64,000 nt of DNA from Volvariella volvacea V23 (Eukaryota > Basidiomycota > Agaricomycetes > Agaricales > Pluteaceae), in contig KB722742.1 in NCBI GenBank assembly GCA_000349905.1, forward strand, positions 922,354 through 986,353, in the 5' to 3' direction. Positions 23,511 through 34,017 of this stretch are shown piece by piece (within the stretch, counting starts at the first letter, position 1; every line of letters starts with the position of its first letter). Both the position numbers and the translations under genes were made by a program. The notes below the pieces were generated by a model that worked only from the letters and a program-made list of their open reading frames with translations, was not told where the DNA came from and searched no databases.

Positions 23511-24146
23511 ATGGGTCAAGGCTGGCAAATCGTCAACATCGATAAACGCCAAACGACTGGCCACTTGGGCAAGCTCGGAGAATTCTTCTTCGTGCCCGAG
23601 CCACAAGTCCTTGCGCGTCTCGTGAGCCGCGACAATTGTCCCGGCGCCTCTGGCGAATGGGCGGGCGATCGCGTCGTCTGCCTCGGCGAATACGCAGACG
23701 AACTCCCTGACAACATGCTTACCGATGCTGAAAAGACGGAGCTCGCCAGCGCGGGTGGTGAATTCAATTCTCTCGTTTGGAAGAAGTATAAGAAGCTATC
23801 CAGGTCCCAGTTTAAGGACTTTAAGTTACCTGAGGGAAAGGAGTGGGTAATGAGGAACTTGACGCGGAAGGAATATGTTAGGGCGAGTAAAGTGGACAAA
23901 ATTGCCAAGGATGAAGATGGAACGCCAATGGTTACCATTGACCAGTTGCTTCATTTGTATATCTTGTGGTCGTGCGACCCATCCGTCTCGATGGCTGCCA
24001 AGGTGCAGGTTTGCGGGAGATGGACCGAGGCTGGGGACCGGATTGACATTGATACGGTTGAGAGCGTTGAGGGTGTTGAGGGTTGGAAGGATATCACTAA
24101 CCGTGCTGTCAAGGAGCTAAAGCAGATCGCTAACGATGAGCTGTAG
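23511..24146 (+). CDS. Uncharacterised intact W-x-G-D-R family protein, copy C
   Basis: Single-exon gene, 211 aa, without signal peptide or membrane span. Conserved with the copy at 48571 over its whole length: IVNIDKRQTTGHLGKLGEFF (7-26), CPGASGEWAGDRVVCLGEYA (43-62), KLPEGKEWVMRNLTRKEYVR (105-124), LLHLYILWSCDP (146-157) and GDRIDIDTVESVEGVEGWKD (175-194). The W-x-G-D-R motif occurs twice (W50-R54 and, with an insertion, W171-R177), suggesting two related lobes. I recall similar unannotated proteins in mushroom genomes but assign no function. Two decayed copies lie just upstream on the other strand. An in-frame ATG at 23427 would add 28 residues not shared with the paralogue, so the 23511 start is preferred. 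Intronless in an intron-rich genome. Confidence 0.8.
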   Translation: MGQGWQIVNIDKRQTTGHLGKLGEFFFVPEPQVLARLVSRDNCPGASGEWAGDRVVCLGEYADELPDNMLTDAEKTELASAGGEFNSLVWKKYKKLSRSQFKDFKLPEGKEWVMRNLTRKEYVRASKVDKIAKDEDGTPMVTIDQLLHLYILWSCDPSVSMAAKVQVCGRWTEAGDRIDIDTVESVEGVEGWKDITNRAVKELKQIANDEL

Positions 24147-24721
24147 AGGCTCATCTACTCGAATTCAACTGCATTCCCCTGTGTTAGCCAAGGGATTATG
24201 GACAGAGTCGAAAATAGGGAATTATATTGACAAAGCCATGTACTCGTAACGAGGAGTCCACTTAGCCAGCAATACTGTAATCGAAAATAAACGTGTCAAA
24301 GGACAGTGTCAACCTATGCACAAGAAGGTATTAAGTAAAGAACTTGAAACAAACGAGGGGCATGGAACAAAGGGCGAATCCAATAAAGATGACATGAAGT
24401 TGGTATCGAGGAGCAAGCTACAAGCCAGAGTCCGAAAATGGGGAACAACACCCTCCAATACAAGCTATATACCTGGATGGGAGGATATCAAAAGTAGCGA
24501 AAAAAGAGTGGATACAGTATACGGTATTTACATTTATAAATGAACGAAGCAGAGAAACAACACCAGTTGGTACAAGTAACCCGATATGTCCCTAGGCCTC
24601 AGTGTTACACAACACTGAATCAAGCGCATATACTTTACTCTTATATCCAGGTCTTGATTCCATCCCGTCTTGAGGTAATTTGGTAACAGAAAAAAAGGAC
24701 TATGCAAACCCAACATTCTCT
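24147..24721. other. Convergent intergenic region
   Basis: 575 nt, A/T-richer, between copy C (+) and the end of the deubiquitinase gene (-). Expected to hold both 3' ends. No gene seen. Confidence 0.5.
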
Positions 24722-27700
24722 TTATCTTCTCTCCTTATCCCTCTTCCCCACAAACCCAAGCCTGGGAGCAGTCAAACTCAGTTTTCTCGTCGCCTTCTTC
24801 AACGAATAACCACCATTACTGCTCCCATTTGTCGTCGCGCTCGCGGCATTCGCAGCGATCGCCGTAGTGCTCTCCGTGATGCTGGTTATGACACCAGCCC
24901 CACTCCCACCACTATGACTGGTCACGTTACTACTGCTAGCAACGCTGTGGTTCCCCGTCCACGTTCCCAGCCCATTTGTTGTCGGACTCATGATTGTTGA
25001 TGACGACGGTGGCGCTGGAGAACTCGGCGACGTGGGTAACGAAGATAGTGGTGACGATATGTGTTCACTGTCCGCCATCTCTCCAGGCTCATCGACAAGG
25101 ACGAAGGCATTACTCTTGCCGTGAGAGCCGTCATCGTGACCATTTTGAGTCCCATTCGTATGCACTGGTGTTGGTGCACTGAATGGATCGTCGGGCACAG
25201 GCGAGGAACCGTGAGGGCCACTCGACTCTGCTTGTGACTTTTGCTGATCCAAGTGAGTCGATGAGGTGGAATGTCTGCCTGATATCGTTGCGTGTGGGAC
25301 CTCCAGTCCAAATCCTTCCGGATGGGACTCTGCGAGAGATTCTTCACTCAAAACAGGCGGTTTACTCGTTGGTAGAGGGGGAGGTGGGGATGGTGGTCGA
25401 TGATCGTATGTTGAAGATGAATATGACTGCGACCTTGAGTGACTATTCCGAAACACTCGGCGTGAACTCGCAGGTGGAGTGGGCGACACGGACGGTCGAT
25501 GGTGCGGATCGTGACCAGAAATCATATCGTGATTAGAATGAACACCATCTATTGTCGCTGAAGTCGTTGTGGTCGAAGTAGAAGGTGCGGCCTTTGACCC
25601 TTTCCCACTAACCAGGTCTCTGAAAACTGTTCCTCCATCTGAAGGTCTTCTCCTGGTCAAAGCTCCCGTCGTAGTCTTGAACCACGATGTATGCCCAGCA
25701 TTAGGTGGTAACGACGTCGGCTCATCTGAAGCCCCGCTTGTGGTTTGTCCTCTTGCATGGTTAGAGAACCCAGGAGAAGGTGGAGGATCTCCAAATTGCT
25801 TGTCCTTTTCTTTCTCCTTATCTTTATTTCTCTCACCAAGCTTGAAACTTCTGTTTCCAAACCAACTACTAGGCTTTCGTTCAGGCGCCTTCGGAGGCTT
25901 CTCTTTCTCCTTCTCTTTCCCTCCCTCCTTCTTGTCAGCACTCTTCTCCTTTTCTTTATCCTTCTCCCTCTCCCTCTCCTCACTTGCAACGCTGCTACCA
26001 AGGTCATCCTCACTAACCGTCAAAATCGGCACAGGCGAAGACCCTGCAGGTCCAGAACCAGTGGACCCAACACTTTGCGTCTGACCCTGTAACCCCATCT
26101 GGGCCTGCAAGTTATTAGCGCTCATCCGATTGGTCTTGCTGCTCGTAGTAAGGCCTGTCATCACAGCTCCCGCTGCTGTGGATGTCGACTTAACTCCAGC
26201 AACCAAAGAAGGCATCTTCGATCTTAAACCAAATAGTCCCTTAGAGGCCTTGCCATTTGGTGTTGTTGTCACCGTGGCTGTCGCCACACTGGAGCCAGAT
26301 ATTACAGATGAAGGGGCAGCCGCAGAGGAAGGGCTCGTAGGCGACGGAGAGCCAGAACGAGCGGGTATTTGCAATGGTATTGACGGAGTGGAGCTCGTTG
26401 TAGGCGTAGAAGGCACCGTCGAGTTGCTCGTCGTATTCCTTCCACTTCCATCAACCGCCAAAGTCCCATTCCAGCCAGAAACCTTTATTGATATAGGGGC
26501 AGGGGTCACAGGAGGCTCCGAACCAGAATTCACCAATCCCGATTGTTGATTACGTTCACCAGTCAGTGAGGTTGTTTGACCATTGGCATGTACACCTGCC
26601 TGAGCAGTAGATGTCGAATTAGGTAAAGTAGGATCCGCAAGATGATCCGAGGTCTCTCCTTCTCCGCCACCTCCTTCTGTTCCTCCTAATCCAGGTGGTA
26701 AGGTTGGTCCTATCCTTTGGTCATCCACGATCGTGTTCGATGCCGCTGGCAGTAATGGTGATGACGTATTTGATGCTGTGGTGGGTGTAGCAGTTGTAGG
26801 GGAGGCCACCGGAACGGCGTTGGGACTCCGATGAACGTGGTCTGTTGTTGGAGTTGCTGCGGGTGTTTTCGAAGGTTGCGGCGTAGGAGGACGGAGACCA
26901 AGTGATACCATATCGATATCGACTGCCTGATAGAACAAGACATAAGCGGATCCAGCGTTTGAATCTCCAAAGTATTTGGATATATCAGCTTCTGATATCT
27001 GGGATACTGCGTCGTCATCAAATAACGTCCAGGTGCCTTGCGTTTTGATTATAGACACATAATGCCCTTGATGCGGACCACTGCACAACGAGATGAATGG
27101 AATGCGACCCAGGCAGGGATATTAACTTACTGTCCAATATGTACCACGATCCCAAACAAGCTATACAATCGATCCGCATTCTCCAAATCATCAACAGTAT
27201 TGAACAGCTTCAACTCAAATGGAAACGCGACGCGATATGTCAACTTGATATACCTCTGCAGGTCTTCTTGGTATTTGAATCTTTTCAAATGCAACGCCAA
27301 TACATTGGGCAGCTTTTTTATTTTCATTCTGTGTGGGGCCCCAGCCAGGTGAATCAGGATGTGGAAGCGGAATTGGCGTAATCAGTCACCGGAAAACCTC
27401 TAAGAAGCAACTGGCCGAGCATTAAGGCAAGAACGACGGCCCACGAAAGGAGCTGGAAGTGTGGCGGGGAGAAAAACTCGAGGGAGCTCACCGCTTTTCT
27501 GCCTCCTGTAAGTCACAGCATCCATCGCAGAAGAACTTGTTCTTTGCGCATAGCATCTCGCTCGCGCTAAACTGCCGCAGACAAGCAGTGACGCTGGAGT
27601 TTTGTTCGATATCTATCGAAAGATCCAAGAATGATTCGTCTCTCGAGGATACCTAAATTGGCGCATATAAGGATCGGGTGATGTCAGTAACTGTACAATA

Positions 27701-29126
27701 AACAGCATACGTTTTCGCAAGTCAAGCACCGAGTTTCACTGGTGAGCACACCCTCAAATAGCTTATGCACGAACGTAGCATCTATGGTGTGAGCTCCCGA
27801 ATTTGAAGCACTCGTTCCGATAGTTGGAGGCGTTTTTGAAGATACGGTGACAATCGACCCTGATACTGCACGAAATGGACCATCAGTATTCGATAGGGAA
27901 GGAAAATAGGGAAGGACGGGGAAGAGAATGGAGTCGAGGAAAAGCAGGAAAGTAATAGACGAATAAAGAAATTGACCACTTACGGTCCTCAGTCGCATTT
28001 CCATTTCCATTAGCAACACCCCCATTTTGTGCGACCTTTCTATTCTGCTCCTCAACTTCTTCGACGATGCTGTTCAGCAGGTAATTGAAAAACTCATGCG
28101 CATCCTGATGCATAGTGGACCTAAACTCCACATTGCTTTCCTTCAATTTGTCAATGAAAGCTCTGGGAGCAACGGTGCCTTTATCCGTCATTTGCGTAGC
28201 TATGTTCAAGAACAAAGACCTTAATGCGGAAAACAGTGTCGACGGCGGCACAGAGGGAATCGGTGTCGGTGCAGGCGCCGTTGCTGTTGTTTGTGCTGTT
28301 GTCGTCGATGATGACGTTAGTCCGCTTCCGCTTCCGTTGACAGCAGGCTTTAATGTCGATGAACCTGATATACAGAATATTTGTTGTCACGTCCGCAAGT
28401 TTGTGGGATGAGTATGATTGTAATTACCAATGGAATGCTGGGTTGATGATCCATTTGTCGATGATGTAGAAGTGGTATGGTTGTTTCCATCAGATGATGA
28501 TGTTGGCCTTCGTTTGGAATCCCGACGTGAGGGGGTGGTCGGTGCTGTAGGTGTTGGTGAGGATGTTGACGGGGCCGTGGGAGGAGATGGCTTGGTGGTA
28601 TTATGATTATTATTGGGTAACGGTGAGAGTGTATCTTGAGAGAGCGACAGGTCCGATGTTTGCATTAACAATTCTCTAAAAGGTGTGCAATGGTATAAAG
28701 CTTGCATGACGGAATTGGCATAGCTACAAGATGACGAGATTGGTAATGGCCCATGTTAGCTGCATGAGTCGAGCATAACGAATAACGAAACAAGACAGAA
28801 AACTCACCAAGTATTTCCAAACTAAATCGTCCAGTCCGTCGACATCAAACGCCGCATTGCCAAATTCTTCCATCAGTAACGCTCGCCACATGTCAAGTCA
28901 AGAGGAAGAAGGGGAGAGCAAGCGAAAATGGCAAATTACCTACATTCTCGAATCCATACTTCTTCGTTTCTGCAGTCGACACAAGAGCCGTCGAGGTGCT
29001 CTTACTCCCCGCAGGAGATTGCTGTTGTTGCTGCTGCTGCTGCTGTGACGATGCTTGCTGTTGATCCTTCTGTGTTCCGTTCGCGTTATTGCTCTGTTGC
29101 CCCCATATCCATTTCGGCTTTGCCAT
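24722..29126 (-). CDS. creB: USP12/46-CreB-type ubiquitin hydrolase with long tail
   Basis: Cysteine deubiquitinase. The start [10 protein letters not shown] is followed by a polyglutamine run (about residues 24-36). The catalytic Cys box reads [20 protein letters not shown] across three exons, the middle one a 14-nt microexon (28821-28808). A Ser/Thr-rich insertion follows, then [16 protein letters not shown], the zinc-site pairs CLTC and [22 protein letters not shown], and the His box [10 protein letters not shown] with WTLFDDDAV. Fungal relatives are CreB and Ubp9/Ubp13, which with WD40 partners act in carbon repression and trafficking (family knowledge). After the domain ends near FYQAVDID a tail of nearly 700 residues runs in one exon: Ser/Pro/Thr-rich, a Lys/Glu block ([17 protein letters not shown]), WFG-type motifs, and a basic end [16 protein letters not shown]. 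An ATG 15 codons upstream (29171) is possible. Internal introns were not all fixed. Confidence 0.88.
29020..29051 (-). repeat. CAG/CAA repeat encoding polyglutamine
   Basis: Trinucleotide run inside the first exon of the deubiquitinase gene, coding for about nine consecutive Gln plus nearby Gln. Likely length-variable between strains (inference). Confidence 0.8.
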
Positions 29127-30063
29127 CGCTCTCTGGCTAGTCCAAACCGTCCAACGATGATATGCGTCCACTCAATATCCCAAATCCAATAACTCTAAAC
29201 CTCTCTCTGCTTGTCCGTTTCCGATTTTGATGCAAGAATGAAGAGGCCAAGGTCCCTGAGATGACAAATTGAAGGGACAGGTCAGCAAAGAAGACGAGGG
29301 GAAGGAGTGTGGGCGACAGGAGGGCGAAGGATAGATTGCTGGATGAGGAGGAGGACGGATGATTGACAACCACCCACTTTGTCCGACTTGTCTTCCTGCT
29401 TGGCCCTTTGGAGTTTGCCCGTGTTAGGCTCATCCCAGCTGCATCGCTCCCACCTATAATTGATTCACGTGACCTCGCTCTTGTTCCGTCCTCAGTCCCT
29501 CTGTGCTTCTGCGTTCCTAGCCTGCTGCCCATGCAGACCCCAGCATCATCAGACTTTCCTTACAAGCTGCGGGGGGACCACAGACGAGGGCTTCTCGAGT
29601 TCTCAGAGGCAGCCTCGCAGCCTCGAGCCAGTGACCTCAACGATCTACGATCTCGGTTAAACCCTGCTTATCTAATCAATGGGGAGGTGCCTGACCATCT
29701 GCTTCCCTCCGGTCCGGGACAACGATGTTCATCTGGACAATCCCAACATAGCACTTGAGGTCAGTAACTCTGACTCTGTCTGCACTCTCCGTGTAGCCCA
29801 TCACTACCCAAACTCAACCAGCATTCCAGGATCCACACATCTCCTTCCGGTGCCCCACTAACGCAATTAATCCACCTCTGCGATGAGTAGCCTGATCACT
29901 GCCCCGCGAAGCCGCACACACGACGATGATCACACAAATGATGCAGCCATTTTTATCATATAACCCGTATTACGCACACCCAGAATGAATACATTTTACT
30001 CGGTAAAATACCAAAGTGTTCTATACATGACGTCCTCCTCTGATGGAGGGCCCACTTCCAAGT
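29127..30063. other. Intergenic, 937 nt
   Basis: Between the start of the deubiquitinase gene (-) and the stop of the MOSC gene (-). Short unrelated frames only; promoter of the former expected. Confidence 0.5.
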
Positions 30064-32245
30064 TCAAAACTTCCTGGAGAAGAGTTTCTTAACTCGTACT
30101 TGGTCGCCCACCGTAACGACACCGTGGCCGGCTGGCACTGCGTTGCAACCAACACATGGCTTCAATCTCGACTTGGGATCGAGTCCCGTCCTGAACTTCA
30201 TGATAACCTTATAAGGCACAGCTTGGTCTCGCACACCGGTCTCTGGAGACACGTTGGGTAGCTAGAAGAGCACAGCACATGCATCGCATATACGCAAAAC
30301 GACGAGAGACACAGACAGTTAGTGACACACGTTCGCAGAATGAACAAGTATAGCAGTCATCAACCTACCAGACACCTCGTACACCTAGATACCAAAGTTA
30401 TCACAGGGGATCCCTGGGGTCCAATCTCGATTTCCTCCCACCCGTCCTCGGCGAATGGCCCACCACCACTGAAAGTAATATTTGGTCTGAATCTACATAT
30501 CAAGTTGATCCCAACCTTCAGTCAAAAGGCTATTCAAGACGCCGATGTCAAGGACCTACCTCTGGATTATCACTTTCTCCTGCTTCCATCTCTCTTCAAT
30601 CCCTTGAGTCCCAACCCTCTGCTTAACCTCCCCCTCAATCTGATCCACACTCTCTTCGGACAGTACCAACAAAGGATACATATCCTGGAATTGTGCCGTC
30701 GCCTTCAAGTCTGGGAACGCCATAGTCGGGTCGATATATCTATCCCCAGGCCCTTTGAATAACAAATGCACTGGCCTCCCCATGAATTTTGATAATTCCG
30801 TGGACGGATTAGGAAGTCCTGTAACCTCGTTGCTCCCAGTGGGGGAGACAGACTGACAAATATAGCCATCCACGGGTTCGTGGTTAGGCCATATGGTCAC
30901 CTTCGGCAACCTAAGAAAATGGCAGTGAGAAAGGACAAGCGAAATTCCATCCGACAGGACAGGAGCTTCGTTACAACACTCACATAGTCCAACTGCGGAG
31001 GTACTCGCGACTTGGGTTCAGAGGAACAGAGAAAGTTTCACAGCCAGAGTCCGCTGGGAAGCTGACTGTCAGGAGACCGCCATAAGGCGAGGACTCGTCT
31101 ACTTGGACTTTGGGTGTTATGAGGACCATCTATGGAAGACGCGCGTCATTACAACCGCTGATTAACGCGGGCCAACAGCAACCTCCCACCTTTCCAACAT
31201 CTCGCGCGGTGATGATTGACGTCGTAGTGGCATCAATGATAGCCCATTTCCTGTCATGCTGATAACGCGCTCAGGTGGTATCAGCAATGACGATGAGAAT
31301 GCGATAACGCAGAAGGCCGAATGATTGACAGGGGGTGGGTATGAGCAGATAGGCGCCGGAATACCAAAGGATGGGTAAGGGAAGGGATCAAACCAGTGAG
31401 AAAGGACGAGACTTTTTAGACTTGATTTGGCATATGGTAGTATAACGTACCTCTATGCCTTGTGGCGTGTAACGTGCAGACTGAACAGAGGTTCCACGGC
31501 AGCTCTGAAATACAGGTGGTCAGTTGAATCTCGTTCCTCACAGTCAGCCACCACGACGCTTGCGGGCATACACACCGCGTCGAGACAAGGCGCGCAGTAA
31601 ACTCATAGGAAAGGAACTTTACCTTGATCGGGTGAACAAGTATTCTCGCAACGCGTACATCCCCATATCCATAATTTGGTAAACTCGACCTTGCTCTGAT
31701 ATCTTCCTCGCTAAGACCAAACGTCGTCAGAGGGGCTTGATTTGTGGGCATCATCTTGTTGGATGTTGATTCTGGAAGATGGAGCCAGCCGTTAGCGATG
31801 CTGAGAAGCCAAAGTCAAAGATGGGGGTATGGGAACAGGACGAAAGGGGTGGCCGTATATTATACCACACTGTTGCGGGACAATCAAGGGCCGAGAATAA
31901 TCACTCATCACCCTCTAATGGAAGCTCACCTTTGTCCAAAGGGTCCCTCGAGGCAGACAAATCACGCTTCAAATCTGATTCTGCCTTTGAAAGTCGGCGT
32001 AACAGGAGGAAGACCAAGCCAGTCAGCCCAATCACCGCACAGGTGATTGCAATATCTTGATTGTCTATGAATAGCGTGAGAGCTCTGCTCCATAGAATGC
32101 TGAGATGGGGGACTAAAGCGTCCAGGAAGGCTAATGCTGGAATGGATGTTGTATTCGCGGTTGAACCTGGATGGGAGGTCGCGTGAGAGGTGCCGAGAGA
32201 TGGGGAGGCAGAAGAGGCAGGAGAATGAATAGCCTCGGAAGCCAT
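30064..32245 (-). CDS. MOSC-domain protein, mARC-like, membrane-anchored
   Basis: Multi-exon gene. The N-terminus is Ser/Ala-rich, then one membrane segment (ITCAVIGLTGLVFLLLRRL, about residues 66-84) before a charged stretch. The MOSC N-terminal barrel follows: ARILVHPIKSCRGTSVQSAR, then KWAIIDATT and TARDVGK. The C-terminal MOSC domain has FRPNITFSGGGPFAEDGWEE, SRCTRCLLPNVSPETG with the Cys that ligates molybdenum in mARC proteins, and the final PAGHGVVTVGDQVRVKK. By family knowledge mARC enzymes reduce N-hydroxylated compounds at the mitochondrial outer membrane with cytochrome b5 partners. At least seven exons; the CRC motif is split by an intron right after RCL. The start is the first ATG and fits an anchor-first topology. 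Confidence 0.85.
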
Positions 32246-32676
32246 TCAAAGTCTTGGGTGTGACGTATACAACGAGTTTTGTAGCTTGCAGGGGACGTTG
32301 GCTGAGCGGAGGTTGTCAGAAAAGGTTGTCAGATGATGGATGCGTTGAGTGTCACGGTGGGGACGACGGAAAAGAACCGAAGATGATATCTATAGCAGAT
32401 GCGTGTGGCGTATTCCACGAGGCAATTGACCTCGAGCTACAGCTATGGCGTGCAGAGCTGGTGTTGGTCGACGATGAGTCAAGGAATCGAAATTTCGTAT
32501 CCCTGCGCTTGCTTGCTAATTACTCCATCCGCTGTCCCGCCCCGGATCAAATATCATTCAACGTCGTCTGCTCAGGCGTAACACGGCCATGACAATGACA
32601 GCTACAGCTATTGCAACTGGGTAATACGTTTTAATGTTTGCGTCCTCGACATGAGAATTCTCGGCCCAATGGTTCC
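32246..32676. other. Intergenic, 431 nt
   Basis: Promoter side of the MOSC gene and 3' side of the Pin1 gene. Small plus-strand frames without motifs. Confidence 0.5.
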
Positions 32677-33314
32677 TTAGCCCGTACGCAAGATCAAGTG
32701 CACACCGCTATCCGTGCTAACCACATCGCTAATTTCTCCGACCTGCAGCGCAAACGTAGCCTCCTCGAACGGTTTCTGCATCTGTCCCTCACCAAACCAC
32801 CCGAGATCTCCATTGTGAGCATGCGATGAGCAATCCGAATGCTGTGAAGCCAGTTCCGCAAACTTTTCTGCAGATCCGTTAATCTGCGCCTGGTATCCGC
32901 GGAGGATCTCGATGGCCTCTTCTTTGGTTCGTGTGATCTTTGCCTATGGGCACGGTGAGGTCAGCGCATAATGCATAGCAATACACATTGGGCATCGGCA
33001 AGATATGTGGGTCTGGGGAGGGAATAAACCTCAAATCATGTGCAGCAACCTACCTCCTTCCAGCTGGACGGCCTCCTGCTGCCTTGGTGCTTGACAAGCA
33101 GATGGCTAGCTCGGACTTGTCCACTACGACCACCCCCAGCCCCACTCGATTTGCTAGAGGTTGATTTGCTCAACAGGTCCCCCCCAGGGAGCGCCTTGGC
33201 TTGCTCTTCCGTCAGGCCAGGTGGAAGATCCCATGTCGATTGTTGCGTCGAAGCATGGAAGTAGTACGGTATACCACGTGATTTGGATAATCGAACCTCC
33301 CAACCAGACGTGGA
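32677..33314 (-). CDS. ESS1: Pin1/Ess1 peptidyl-prolyl isomerase (WW + parvulin)
   Basis: Two clear exons (33314-33054, 32943-32677). The first holds a WW domain ([20 protein letters not shown] then [11 protein letters not shown]) and the linker to [21 protein letters not shown]. The second continues [17 protein letters not shown], then [34 protein letters not shown] and the end VHLILRTG. The basic triad and active-site Cys and His of phospho-Ser/Thr-Pro parvulins are all present. The family isomerises pSer/pThr-Pro bonds, notably in the RNA polymerase II tail. The frame is closed by a stop just upstream of the WW exon, so a first exon is needed. A candidate is the ATG at 33519, immediately followed by a GT donor, giving M-STSGWEV across a 202-nt intron. 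Total would be about 176 aa. Confidence 0.93.
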
Positions 33315-33519
33315 CTGTACGTCCGCGAGAGGTGGGATAGAGTTGTAGGTTTGGTGTCGGCAAGTCGACGAGTGCGGTTATTCGTGGGAGATATGTTATG
33401 GAATTGACAGTGGGTTGTTGCCATGTGTTCGAGGATAAGATACGCCAAGGAGTGGGTCAACCAGCGATTTCCAGGTGAGCATGCTGGGGAAGATAGAGAC
33501 ATGCACGAGCGCGCACCAT

Positions 33520-34017
33520 CGCGTATAAACTGTGGTAGAACCAAGGAAAGACGGAGAATTAGATGGGAGGATGCAGGCTGCCTGGCAGAGGAGGGTTGCG
33601 TGCTTGATGGCCGTGTGATATAATTGAATGGAAATTACATAATAAATTAGCTATTTCCCCGCACATGATATTGATCTCCCAATTTGGAGCACGAATACTA
33701 AAGGATGTTGTAATGCACCGACCATCTGTCCTTCTTACATCCTCCTCTCGTGTGCGCCATGAACGACCAGTTCAGAGGGTATAGGCACCCTTTTACCTTT
33801 GGTGTTTTGTTTCTCGGTGGTGTTGGTGGTGAGTATTCGTTCAGGGGTCTATCACGACCGTGGTTAGTTTGCAACCACCTCCATGTTCTGCACCGTGTGC
33901 TGTGAATTTCGAGGTTCACATTTCATTTCACAGATAATCCCAGGACAGTAAGCCTCTACTCCAGGACTGGACGCACTCTATGGTATTCACGCGACGTGAC
34001 AGTTGACCGACCTGGCC
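33520..34017. other. Divergent intergenic region Pin1 / DUF4246 gene
   Basis: Between Pin1 (-) and the DUF4246 gene (+). No coding signal seen. Promoters of both are expected. Confidence 0.4.

Noticed and set aside
25569..26549. Plus-strand open frames antisense to the deubiquitinase tail
   Set aside because: Low-complexity mirror of Ser/Pro/Lys-rich sense sequence.
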